DNA from: Desulfovibrio desulfuricans
GTDB taxonomy: Bacteria; Desulfobacterota; Desulfovibrionia; Desulfovibrionales; Desulfovibrionaceae
Direction: 5' to 3'
Assembly (NCBI GenBank): GCA_003251995.1
Contig: QKDT01000144.1
Location: forward strand, 1 to 5,524
Length of the DNA stretch: 5,524 bases
Shown here: positions 1 to 4,873 of the stretch, piece after piece
Layout of the letters: every line of letters starts with the position of its first letter
Numbering within the stretch: position 1 is the first letter of the stretch
Translations under genes and position numbers: made by a program
The notes under the pieces: model-generated
The model's database searches: none
What the model saw: only the letters and a program-made list of their open reading frames with translations
What the model was told of the DNA's origin: nothing

Positions 1-214
1 GGTCGGGGAACACGCGGATCCACACTTTACCACCACGTTTGATGTGACGCATCATGGCGATACGAGCAGCTTCAATCTGCTGGCTGGAAAGCTGGCCATG
101 CTGCACGGTTTTAAGGCCGATATCACCAAATGCAACGGTAGCGCCGCGGGTGGCCAGGCCACGCAGGCGGCCTTTCTGCCACTTGCGGAATTTAACTCTT
201 TTGGGCGCAAGCAT
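1..214 (-). CDS. rplP: 50S ribosomal protein L16 (partial, 3' end off the left edge)
   Basis: L16 is a large-subunit protein that binds 23S rRNA near the A-site tRNA and the central protuberance. The minus strand reads ATG at 214-212, followed by 71 full codons to the window edge. The product begins MLAPKRVKFRKWQKGRLRG and continues through GATVAFGDIGLK, HIKRGGKVWIRVFPD, which matches the N-terminal half of L16 (usual length about 137 aa). The ATG shares its A with the last base of the rpsC TAA stop (TAATG), so translation is probably coupled to rpsC. An SD-like AGAGGT lies about 9 nt upstream, inside the end of rpsC. No frame problem is visible in the part seen. The C-terminal half and the genes expected next in an S10 operon (rpmC, rpsQ) are outside the window. 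Confidence 0.95.
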   Translation of the reverse strand, partial: MLAPKRVKFRKWQKGRLRGLATRGATVAFGDIGLKTVQHGQLSSQQIEAARIAMMRHIKRGGKVWIRVFPD

Positions 215-855
215 TACTGATCAACCTCTTTGTCAAGGATTTCACCCTTATAGATCCACACCTTGACACCAATGATGCCGTAGGTGGTGCGCGCTTCGGC
301 AAAGCCGTAGTCAATGTCGGCACGCAGGGTCTGCAAGGGCACTCGGCCATCGCGGTACCATTCGGTACGGGCGATTTCTGCACCAGCCAGACGACCAGCG
401 CAGGTTACCTTGATGCCTTCGCCGCCAAACTTACGGGCCATGGACACGGTGCGCTTCATGGCGCGCCGGAAGGCCACGCGGCGCTCAAGCTGCTGGGCGA
501 TATTTTCAGCCACCAACTGAGCGTCCACTTCGGGGCGACGGATTTCGTTCACTTCAAGAGAGAACTCGCGACCAAACTTCTGACGAAGATCGTTGCGAAG
601 CTTTTCGATTTCCACACCCTTGCGACCGATAACAATACCGGGGCGAGCGGTGGAAAGGATAAGCCGTACCTTGCCGCCAGCACGTTCGATTTCGATCTTG
701 GAAACCCCGGCATGAAACAGGAGCTTCTTCACGAACGCGCGGATTTTGCTGTCTTCATAGACAAAGGCAGGGTATTCCTTCTTGCTGAACCAGCGGGACT
801 GCCAATTCTTGTTGTACCCAAGCCGGAACCCGAACGGATGTACTTTCTGACCCAT
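214..855 (-). CDS. rpsC: 30S ribosomal protein S3
   Basis: S3 lies at the mRNA entry tunnel of the small subunit and helps ribosomal helicase activity. The 213-aa product begins MGQKVHPFGFRLG, the standard S3 N-terminus. It has a type II KH domain with the loop IGRKG at residues 76-80, followed by VEIEKLR. The C-terminal domain carries the FRRAMKR segment (about 129-135), whose basic residues line the mRNA entry site in E. coli, and the S3 signature region GRLAGAEIARTEWYRDGRVP, then TYGIIGVKVWIYKGE. The length is slightly shorter than E. coli S3 (233 aa), the difference being in the variable C-terminal tail. The start lies 3 nt after the rplV stop, and an AGGA-type SD sits inside the rplV end. 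The TAA stop overlaps the rplP ATG. All of this fits a coupled operon gene. Confidence 0.98.
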   Translation of the reverse strand: MGQKVHPFGFRLGYNKNWQSRWFSKKEYPAFVYEDSKIRAFVKKLLFHAGVSKIEIERAGGKVRLILSTARPGIVIGRKGVEIEKLRNDLRQKFGREFSLEVNEIRRPEVDAQLVAENIAQQLERRVAFRRAMKRTVSMARKFGGEGIKVTCAGRLAGAEIARTEWYRDGRVPLQTLRADIDYGFAEARTTYGIIGVKVWIYKGEILDKEVDQ

Positions 856-858
856 AGC

Positions 859-1197
859 CTATTCCTGCCCTTCTGCGAGTATAACGGTGATGTGGCTGGT
901 GCGCTTGTGAATCTTGGTTGCCCGGCCCTGAGCCCGGGGCATAAAGCGCTTCCAGGTGGGGCCTTCGTTCACCACGATTTCCTTCACCACCATGGCATCC
1001 ACATCAACGCCGCCCAGCTGCGAGGCATTGGCCAACGCGCTCTTGAGCACGCCGAAAAGCACGCCAGCGGGCTTGTTGGGCGTGAAGCGCAGAAGGTTCA
1101 TTGCCTCCTCCACTCCAAGTCCCTGCACGTTCTTGGCCACAAGACGGGTCTTGCGCGGAGAAACGCGCTGGAATTTTGCAATAGCTTTAGATTCCAT
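859..1197 (-). CDS. rplV: 50S ribosomal protein L22
   Basis: L22 binds all domains of 23S rRNA, and its long beta-hairpin lines the polypeptide exit tunnel at the macrolide-binding constriction. The 112-aa product begins MESKAIAKFQRVSPRKTRLVA (the RxSPRKxRLVA core of the family). The hairpin lies at residues about 77-102, with EGPTWKRFMPRAQGRA followed by KIHKRTSHITV. Length and sequence are typical (110-115 aa). No duplication or deletion is seen in the loop, the usual site of macrolide-resistance changes. The start is 9 nt after the rpsS stop, and only a modest purine SD (TAGGG/TAGG) precedes it, so coupling from rpsS may help initiation. Ends in TAG, 3 nt before rpsC. Confidence 0.97.
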   Translation of the reverse strand: MESKAIAKFQRVSPRKTRLVAKNVQGLGVEEAMNLLRFTPNKPAGVLFGVLKSALANASQLGGVDVDAMVVKEIVVNEGPTWKRFMPRAQGRATKIHKRTSHITVILAEGQE

Positions 1198-1206
1198 ATG
1201 CCTACC

Positions 1207-1491
1207 CTACTTCTTGCCGGCCTTGGCCTTTTTGTCGGCGGCATGCCCATGGAAGGTACGAGTGGGCGAAAATTCACCCAGCTTGTGACCAACCATGTTT
1301 TCGGTAACGAACACCGGCACGAACTTCTTGCCATTATGCACCGCAAAGGTCAGTCCCACCATTTCGGGCAGGATGGTCGAGCGGCGCGACCAGGTCTTGA
1401 CTACACGGCGGTCGCTGTTGGCCACTGTGCTGTCGACCTTCTTCATCAGATGACCGTCAACAAACGGCCCTTTTTTCAACGATCTCGGCAT
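1207..1491 (-). CDS. rpsS: 30S ribosomal protein S19
   Basis: S19 sits in the head of the small subunit, forms a complex with S13 and contacts the large-subunit central protuberance. The 94-aa product begins MPRSLKKGPFVDGHLMKKV, the near-universal S19 start. It contains TWSRRSTILPEMVGLTFAVHNGKK in the middle (residues about 33-56) and the signature GHKLGEFSPTRTFHGH at about residues 68-83. The lysine-rich tail (DKKAKAGKK) is ordinary. The length agrees with the family (92-95 aa). The SD is AGGAG, formed by the rplB stop codon and the bases that follow (TAGGAG), 9 nt from rplB. Nothing unusual was seen. Confidence 0.98.
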   Translation of the reverse strand: MPRSLKKGPFVDGHLMKKVDSTVANSDRRVVKTWSRRSTILPEMVGLTFAVHNGKKFVPVFVTENMVGHKLGEFSPTRTFHGHAADKKAKAGKK

Positions 1492-1500
1492 GAGCTACTC

Positions 1501-2349
1501 CTACTTCTGGCCGCGGCGTTTGATAATCAGCCGGGAAGAGGCCTTCTTCTTGTCGCGGGTCTTGTAACCCTTAGCAGGCATACCCCAAGGCGACACAGGA
1601 TGGCGGCCACCAGAGCTTCTGCCTTCGCCACCGCCCAAGGGGTGGTCGATGGGGTTCATGGCAACGCCGCGAACCTTAGGACGACGACCCAACCAGCGGT
1701 TACGACCAGCTTTGCCCAAAGAGATGGTTTCGTGATGCACGTTGCCCACCTGACCCACGGTAGCCACGCAGGTGGCAAGCACCTTGCGAACTTCGCCCGA
1801 GGGCAAACGCAGCAGGGCGTAGTTGCCTTCTTTGGCGACGAGCTGGGCGTAGGTACCAGCAGCGCGGCACATCTGACCGCCCTTGCCGGGGTAAAGCTCA
1901 ATGTTGTGCACAACAGTACCCACAGGGATGCGGGCCATCTGCAGAGCATTGCCAGGTTTGATGTCGGCCACGACGCCGTTGCGCTCGTTAATGCCGGACA
2001 TAATTTTATCACCCTGCTTCAAACCAACCGGAGCGAGGATGTAGCGCTTTTCGCCGTCCGAGTAGTGCAGAAGCGCAATACGGGCGGTACGGTTGGGATC
2101 GTATTCAATGTGAGCAACAGTGGCTTCAACGCCAGTCTTGTCGCGCTTGAAGTCGATGATGCGGTACAGACGCTTAACACCACCGCCACGACGGCGGCTG
2201 GTGACGCGACCCAGATTGTTGCGACCGGCCTTTTTGGTGAGGCCTTCAGTGAGCGACTTCTCAGGGCGCGTCCGGGTGATTTCCTCAAAGTCGGAAACCG
2301 TCTGGAAGCGACGCCCCGCGGAGGTCGGTTTCAGCTTGCGGACAGCCAT
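1501..2349 (-). CDS. rplB: 50S ribosomal protein L2
   Basis: L2 is needed for subunit association and for the peptidyl-transferase centre. The 282-aa product begins MAVRKLKPTSAGRRF and has an OB-fold N-terminal RNA-binding domain containing GGRVT-like and RRRGGGVKR basic patches, IDFKRDKTG and the EYDPNRTARIAL motif (about 82-93). The SH3-like C-terminal domain carries GKAGRNRWLGRRPKVRG (about 212-228) and MNPIDHPLGGGEGR (231-244). H236 corresponds to E. coli His229, which is implicated in peptidyl transfer, and is present. The next conserved His of the usual DHPHGGGEG is Leu here (L238). The length is a few residues above E. coli (273 aa), partly from an insertion (NERNGVVA region, about 121-128). 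The start is 2 nt after the rplW stop, with a GAGGGAG SD inside rplW. Confidence 0.98.
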   Translation of the reverse strand: MAVRKLKPTSAGRRFQTVSDFEEITRTRPEKSLTEGLTKKAGRNNLGRVTSRRRGGGVKRLYRIIDFKRDKTGVEATVAHIEYDPNRTARIALLHYSDGEKRYILAPVGLKQGDKIMSGINERNGVVADIKPGNALQMARIPVGTVVHNIELYPGKGGQMCRAAGTYAQLVAKEGNYALLRLPSGEVRKVLATCVATVGQVGNVHHETISLGKAGRNRWLGRRPKVRGVAMNPIDHPLGGGEGRSSGGRHPVSPWGMPAKGYKTRDKKKASSRLIIKRRGQK

Positions 2350-2351
2350 GA

Positions 2352-2642
2352 TTACACTCCCTCGAAGAACTCAATTTTATCGCCCTGGCGCAGCGTAACA
2401 TACGCTTTCTTCCAGCCGGGCTTACGACCAACCACACGACCCTGACGCTCCCTGTTCATGGGGGCGCGGCGCACAACGTTGACCGCTTCCACTTTAACGT
2501 CAAAAGCCTTTTCCACGGCCTGCTTGATTTCAAGCTTGTTGGCCAAGGTGTGAACCATAAAGGCCACCTGCTGGGCTTCGTCCTTAATCAAGGTCGTCTT
2601 TTCGGTCAGCAGGGGCTTGAGCAGAACAGAAGTGATTTCCAT
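2352..2642 (-). CDS. rplW: 50S ribosomal protein L23
   Basis: L23 lies at the exit of the polypeptide tunnel and is the docking site for trigger factor and the signal recognition particle. I start it at ATG 2642-2640, giving 96 aa beginning MEITSVLLKPLLTEKTTL. The frame stays open upstream to 2729, but those extra 29 residues overlap rplD and do not look like L23. E14 of LLTEKTT aligns with the E. coli Glu18 chaperone contact. The family core follows: VEKAFDVKVEAVNVV, then GRKPGWKKAYVTLRQGDKIEFFEGV. An AAGGGGG SD at 2655-2649, with 6 nt spacing, supports the chosen start. The start lies 1 nt after the rplD stop and the TAA stop 2 nt before rplB. Confidence 0.96.
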   Translation of the reverse strand: MEITSVLLKPLLTEKTTLIKDEAQQVAFMVHTLANKLEIKQAVEKAFDVKVEAVNVVRRAPMNRERQGRVVGRKPGWKKAYVTLRQGDKIEFFEGV

Positions 2643-2643
2643 C

Positions 2644-3276
2644 TTACGCCCCCTTCTTAGCGAAACGCGCCTGAACGGATTCGATAGCGCCTTCAAGCAG
2701 CACAAGCTGCTTGTGCTTGAGGATTTCAAGCACGCTAAGGCGATCGACCGTGGTCATGGTGAGGCCCGGAATGTTGCGAGCGGAACGGGTCAGCGCGCTG
2801 TCTTCGGCGGGAGCCACAATGAGAGCCTTGGAAAGGCCCAGCGTGTCGGCAACCTTGGCGAAATGCTTGGTTTTGGCTTCGGGCAGCTCAATACCCTTGA
2901 CAACCATCAGGGTTTCGGCAGCCAGGCGGCTCGACAGGGCCATTTTCATGGCCAGGGCGCGCACCTTGCTGTTAACCTTGAAGCTGTAGTCGCGGGGGCT
3001 GGGTCCGAAGATAATGGCACCACCGCGCCAAATGGGCGAACGGCTGGAGCCGGAGCGAGCACGGCCTGTGCCCTTCTGCTTCCAAGGCTTAGCACCGCCG
3101 CCAGAAACCAGCGCACGGGTTTTTGCCATATGCGTGCCGGCGCGTTTAGCCGCCATCTGGGCGCGCGCAACGAGATTGAGGATTTCGGGCCTCACCTCGA
3201 TTTCGAACACGTCGGAAGCAAGCGTTACTTCGCCGCTTTCCTGCTTGTTCTGGTCATATACTTTCACGGTAGCCAT
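2644..3276 (-). CDS. rplD: 50S ribosomal protein L4
   Basis: L4 is an early-assembly protein. Its extended loop reaches the exit tunnel and, together with L22, forms the constriction. In E. coli L4 also represses its own operon through the S10 leader. The 210-aa product begins MATVKVYDQNKQESGEV. The long loop covers residues about 46-98 and includes KPWKQKGTGRAR (63-74), then SPIWRGGAIIFGPSPRDYSFKVN. The Lys/Trp/Arg residues involved in macrolide sensitivity are wild type in appearance. The C-terminal globular part (ALIVAPAED about 151-159, LSVLEILKHKQLVLLEGAIE about 180-199) is normal. The start is 11 nt after the rplC stop with SD GAGGAA. Whether L4 regulates this operon cannot be told from the protein. 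The structured leader upstream of rpsJ makes it a reasonable candidate. Confidence 0.97.
   Translation of the reverse strand: MATVKVYDQNKQESGEVTLASDVFEIEVRPEILNLVARAQMAAKRAGTHMAKTRALVSGGGAKPWKQKGTGRARSGSSRSPIWRGGAIIFGPSPRDYSFKVNSKVRALAMKMALSSRLAAETLMVVKGIELPEAKTKHFAKVADTLGLSKALIVAPAEDSALTRSARNIPGLTMTTVDRLSVLEILKHKQLVLLEGAIESVQARFAKKGA
2649..2655 (-). promoter_or_regulatory. rplW ribosome binding site
   Basis: AAGGGGG on the minus strand, inside the last codons of rplD and 6 nt before ATG 2642. It decides the rplW start against the longer in-frame extension beginning at 2729. Because it lies inside rplD, rplW translation is probably coupled to rplD. Confidence 0.7.
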
Positions 3277-3287
3277 TGCTGCTTCCT

Positions 3288-3917
3288 CTACTGCTTGCGG
3301 ATCAGCACCAGCCCATTCTTGGGGCCGGGCACGGAACCTTTGACCAGAATGACGTTGTCCTCAGGACGCACATCAACGATGGTCAGGCCCATTTCCGTAA
3401 CGGTTTCATTGCCCCAATGGCCCGCCATTTTCCGGCCCTTAAAAACGTGACCAGGAAAGGTGTTGTTACCAATGGAACCATTGTTGCGGTGCACCTTTTC
3501 GCAGCCGTGGGTATCTTTGGAACCGGCAAAATTCCAGCGGCGCATACGCCCCTGGTAGCCTTTACCCATGCTTGTGCCGGTCACCTTGACCATATCGCCT
3601 GCGGCGAAAATTTCAACGGTCAGTTCCTGACCCAGCTCCTGCTCCGGCGCGCCCGAAAGGCGGATTTCGCGCAGATGGCGGAAAAGGCCCTTGCCAGCTT
3701 TGGCAAAGTGGCCCTGCATAGCCTTGGTGCTGTGCTTTTCCTTAGCGGGGGTCATTGCGATCTGTACGGCGTTGTAGCCGTCAGTTTCCGCAGTTTTGAC
3801 CTGGGTGACGGGGCACGGACCGGCCTCAATCACCGTGACGGGCACGGCAGCGCCAGCGCCGTCAAATATGCGGGTCATACCAAGTTTGCGACCCAAAATT
3901 CCCATTTTCTCAGCCAT
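3288..3917 (-). CDS. rplC: 50S ribosomal protein L3
   Basis: L3 binds near the 3' end of 23S rRNA and initiates large-subunit assembly. Its central loop approaches the peptidyl-transferase centre. The 209-aa product begins MAEKMGILGRKLGMTRIFD. Met5 is an internal alternative, but the SD (GAGAGG, about 5-6 nt before ATG 3917) fits the longer form. Family motifs are GHFAKAG (69-75), VTGTSMGKGYQGRMRRWNF (about 112-130), then GSIGNNTFPGHVFKGRKMAG (147-166). The E. coli Gln150 methylated by PrmB aligns with Thr153, so that modification site is absent, as expected outside lineages that have PrmB. The start is 12 nt after rpsJ. The TAG stop also forms part of the SD for rplD. Confidence 0.97.
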   Translation of the reverse strand: MAEKMGILGRKLGMTRIFDGAGAAVPVTVIEAGPCPVTQVKTAETDGYNAVQIAMTPAKEKHSTKAMQGHFAKAGKGLFRHLREIRLSGAPEQELGQELTVEIFAAGDMVKVTGTSMGKGYQGRMRRWNFAGSKDTHGCEKVHRNNGSIGNNTFPGHVFKGRKMAGHWGNETVTEMGLTIVDVRPEDNVILVKGSVPGPKNGLVLIRKQ

Positions 3918-3929
3918 GACTGCCTCTCG

Positions 3930-4247
3930 CTAGAGCTTGATTTCCACGTCCACACCGGCGGGCAGCGAAAGCTTGCCCAGCGCGTCGACGGTCTGCTGCG
4001 TGGGTTCCAGGATATCCATGAGCCGCTTGTGAATGCGCATTTCAAACTGCTCACGGGACTTCTTGTCCACATGCACGGAACGCTGCACGGTGTACTTGTG
4101 AATGTTGGTGGGCAGCGGAATTGGTCCCGCTACGCCGGCACCGGTATTGCGCGCCGTATCCACGATTTCCGCAACGGCTTTATCCAGAATGCGGTAATCG
4201 TAGGCTTTGAGCTTGATCCGAATGCGATCGCTGCTAACTGTCGTCAT
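3930..4247 (-). CDS. rpsJ: 30S ribosomal protein S10 / NusE
   Basis: S10 is a small-subunit head protein. As NusE it pairs with NusB in transcription antitermination and contacts NusG in transcription-translation coupling. I start it at ATG 4247-4245, giving 105 aa beginning MTTVSSDRIRIKLKAYDY, the usual S10 length (102-105). The frame is open upstream to a GTG at 4313, but that extension reads through a leader hairpin and resembles no S10 sequence. Core motifs are GAGVAGPIPLPT (36-47), the SVHVDKKSREQFEMRIHKR block (about 57-75) and LPAGVDVEIKL at the C-terminus. A GGAG SD at 4259-4256 with 8-nt spacing supports the start. It is the first gene of the operon. The preceding 530 bases look like a long structured leader. 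Confidence 0.97.
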   Translation of the reverse strand: MTTVSSDRIRIKLKAYDYRILDKAVAEIVDTARNTGAGVAGPIPLPTNIHKYTVQRSVHVDKKSREQFEMRIHKRLMDILEPTQQTVDALGKLSLPAGVDVEIKL

Positions 4248-4255
4248 TGTGCCTA

Positions 4256-4259
4256 CTCC
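4256..4259 (-). promoter_or_regulatory. rpsJ ribosome binding site
   Basis: GGAG on the minus strand, 8 nt before ATG 4247, selects the short S10 start. It lies only 6 nt beyond the U-tract of the putative attenuator, so termination there would release the RNA before the SD is made. Confidence 0.7.
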
Positions 4260-4265
4260 GTTTGC

Positions 4266-4304
4266 AAAAACATCCCGCGCGGCCCTTTGGGCTACGAGCG
4301 CGGG
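4266..4304 (-). terminator. Putative transcription attenuator in the S10 leader
   Basis: On the minus strand, CCCGCGC (4304-4298) pairs with GCGCGGG (4280-4274). Inside this stem, GCCC (4292-4289) pairs with GGGC (4285-4282) around an AAA loop, leaving TCGTA and a single C unpaired. Three bases (ATG) then lead to TTTTT (4270-4266). A GC-rich hairpin followed by a U-tract is the form of an intrinsic terminator, and its place immediately before the rpsJ SD suggests attenuation. The short, interrupted U-tract and the 3-nt gap make it weaker than a classic terminator. It could instead act on translation or be only a structured leader element. Confidence 0.5.
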
Positions 4305-4321
4305 CTCCTTCACAGCATACG

Positions 4322-4349
4322 CGGGCCATGAAGCATGGCCCGAAGGGCC
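4322..4349 (-). promoter_or_regulatory. Two overlapping, mutually exclusive leader hairpins
   Basis: A 9-bp perfect stem, CGGGCCATG / CATGGCCCG with a 3-base loop, occupies 4322-4342. A second stem, GGCCC / GGGCC with a 3-base loop, occupies 4337-4349. They share bases 4337-4342 and cannot form together. They lie 75-102 bases upstream of the rpsJ start, immediately before the attenuator-like hairpin on the minus strand. The stretch could be a switching element of the leader RNA. This is inferred from base pairing alone. Confidence 0.45.
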
Positions 4350-4410
4350 GACCTCACCCTGGTAAGGGACGGAAAACGGAGCAACGTAAGGGGTTGCGCT
4401 AATGCGCGCA

Positions 4411-4470
4411 TCACGCCTGAAATTTCAGGAAGAATTCGGAAGATTGGACGCCTGAACGCGCCTGCATCAT
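4411..4470 (-). other. Possible 19-codon leader ORF (weak)
   Basis: On the minus strand ATGATG at 4470-4465 opens a 19-residue frame (MMQARSGVQSSEFFLKFQA) ending at TGA 4413-4411. A GGGGAG lies about 10 nt upstream (4486-4481). The start codons lie within the GCATCA/TGATGC inverted repeat (4464-4481). It resembles no known peptide and has no run of one amino acid like classic leader peptides, so it is most likely a chance frame. It is recorded only because it sits in a probable regulatory leader. Confidence 0.15.
4416..4429. repeat. 14-base perfect palindrome
   Basis: CCTGAAATTTCAGG reads the same on both strands with no loop, which is more typical of a protein-binding half-site pair than of an RNA hairpin. 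It lies inside the inferred S10 leader, about 170 bases before rpsJ. I do not recognise it as the site of a specific regulator. Confidence 0.5.
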
Positions 4471-4481
4471 CCGCGTGATGC
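4464..4481. repeat. Inverted repeat in the S10 leader
   Basis: GCATCA (4464-4469) and TGATGC (4476-4481) form a 6-bp stem around a 6-base loop. It lies in the leader and covers the possible start codons of the weak small ORF. Confidence 0.45.
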
Positions 4482-4502
4482 TCCCCAGCGTCGCCCAGGC
4501 CA

Positions 4503-4524
4503 AGCCACTAAAGAATAAGTGGCT
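4503..4524. repeat. Inverted repeat in the S10 leader
   Basis: AGCCACT (4503-4509) and AGTGGCT (4518-4524) form a perfect 7-bp stem with an 8-base A-rich loop on the plus strand (U-rich on the minus-strand RNA). No U-tract follows on either side, so it is not an obvious terminator. Confidence 0.5.
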
Positions 4525-4549
4525 AGGCGGTCCCGCAGGGTCACCAAAT

Positions 4550-4600
4550 GGGGGCTATCCCCCTACCTTACAGCCCCGGGTCACACGCGGCCGGGGGCTG
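4550..4600 (-). promoter_or_regulatory. Competing leader hairpins built on repeated GGGGCT/AGCCCC
   Basis: CAGCCCC (4571-4577) can pair with GGGGCTG (4594-4600; 7 bp, 16-base loop). Alternatively its AGCCCC (4572-4577) can pair with GGGGCT (4551-4556; 6 bp, 15-base loop). A third option is GGGGG (4550-4554) with CCCCC (4559-4563). The middle arm can use only one partner, so the leader RNA has at least two alternative folds here. Confidence 0.4.
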
Positions 4601-4733
4601 CGGTGGGGTCCGTCTCTGGGCTGGAACGGCTCGACATTGTCCGGCATTCGGTAACGCCTGCACATGTCAAAACCCTTTATAGCCGTGATTTACGCCTACA
4701 TTGGGGTGCATCAGAATGGGCTCAACCCATCCT

Positions 4734-4750
4734 TCCCTGCCGTCCAGGGA
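4734..4750. repeat. Inverted repeat near the start of the S10 leader
   Basis: TCCCTG (4734-4739) and CAGGGA (4745-4750) form a perfect 6-bp stem with a 5-base loop. Next to it, ATGGG (4716-4720) and CCCAT (4726-4730) form a 5-bp stem. Both fall in the early leader if the proposed promoter is right. Confidence 0.4.
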
Positions 4751-4754
4751 ACGC

Positions 4755-4776
4755 CGATAAAAATCGCTTTTTATCG
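4755..4776. repeat. 9-bp inverted repeat just downstream of the proposed S10 promoter
   Basis: CGATAAAAA (4755-4763) and TTTTTATCG (4768-4776) are perfect complements around a 4-base loop (TCGC). With a predicted minus-strand start near 4781, this dyad would cover about +6 to +27 of the transcript. It could be a repressor operator or a 5'-end hairpin that protects the mRNA. No run of T follows the stem on either strand, so a terminator role is less likely. Confidence 0.5.
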
Positions 4777-4787
4777 CGCGGAGGTCT

Positions 4788-4816
4788 TTTCTACCCAAGT
4801 TACCCTTGGACGTCAA
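4788..4816 (-). promoter_or_regulatory. Putative sigma70-type promoter for the S10 operon
   Basis: The minus strand has TTGACG (4816-4811; 5 of 6 consensus), a 17-base spacer, then TAGAAA (4793-4788; 4 of 6). It lies in the AT-rich part of the gap and is the best match I found by eye upstream of rpsJ. Transcription would begin near 4781, giving a leader of about 530 nt. A TATAAA at 4681-4676 without a -35 and a TTGACA at 4670-4665 without a -10 lie closer, so a shorter leader is possible. Confidence 0.45.
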
Positions 4817-4873
4817 GCCATTTTTGCATTATTTTTTGCCGCTCCACAGCTTCTGTCACATCAATCATAGCTC

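Noticed and set aside
712..2445. 577-codon open frame on the plus strand, antisense to rpsC, rplV, rpsS, rplB and rplW
   Set aside because: It is opposite five well-identified ribosomal genes, crosses their boundaries and looks like no known protein. Long antisense frames are common opposite highly expressed genes with strong codon bias and moderately high GC.
2643..2729. Upstream ATG at 2729 giving L23 a 29-residue extension
   Set aside because: The extension lies wholly within rplD in another frame and is Ser/Leu/Arg-rich without L23 similarity. ATG 2642 has a strong SD and starts the family sequence.
2617..3450. 277-codon open frame on the plus strand, antisense to rplD and part of rplC
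   Set aside because: Same reason: it is a shadow of real genes, with no recognisable domain.
4248..4313. GTG start at 4313 giving S10 a 22-residue N-terminal extension
   Set aside because: The extension is encoded by the attenuator-like hairpin and has no S10 resemblance. ATG 4247 has a well-spaced GGAG and gives the usual S10 length.
3276..4331. 351-codon open frame on the plus strand, antisense to rplC and rpsJ
   Set aside because: It is antisense to certain genes and its composition follows from their codon bias. No SD or family resemblance was seen.
4642..4670. Perfect TTGACA at 4670-4665 on the minus strand as a nearer S10 promoter
   Set aside because: No acceptable -10 box is found 16-18 bases downstream (the sequence there is GC-rich ATGCCG). 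It is kept only as a possible alternative.
4500..4680. tRNA, tmRNA or known riboswitch in the GC-rich part of the gap
   Set aside because: I saw no T-arm motif, acceptor pairing, CCA end or known riboswitch core on either strand. Only local hairpins are present.
4676..4681. TATAAA on the minus strand as a -10 box for rpsJ
   Set aside because: Hexamers 16-18 bases upstream match the -35 consensus at no more than one position, and there is no TG of an extended -10.
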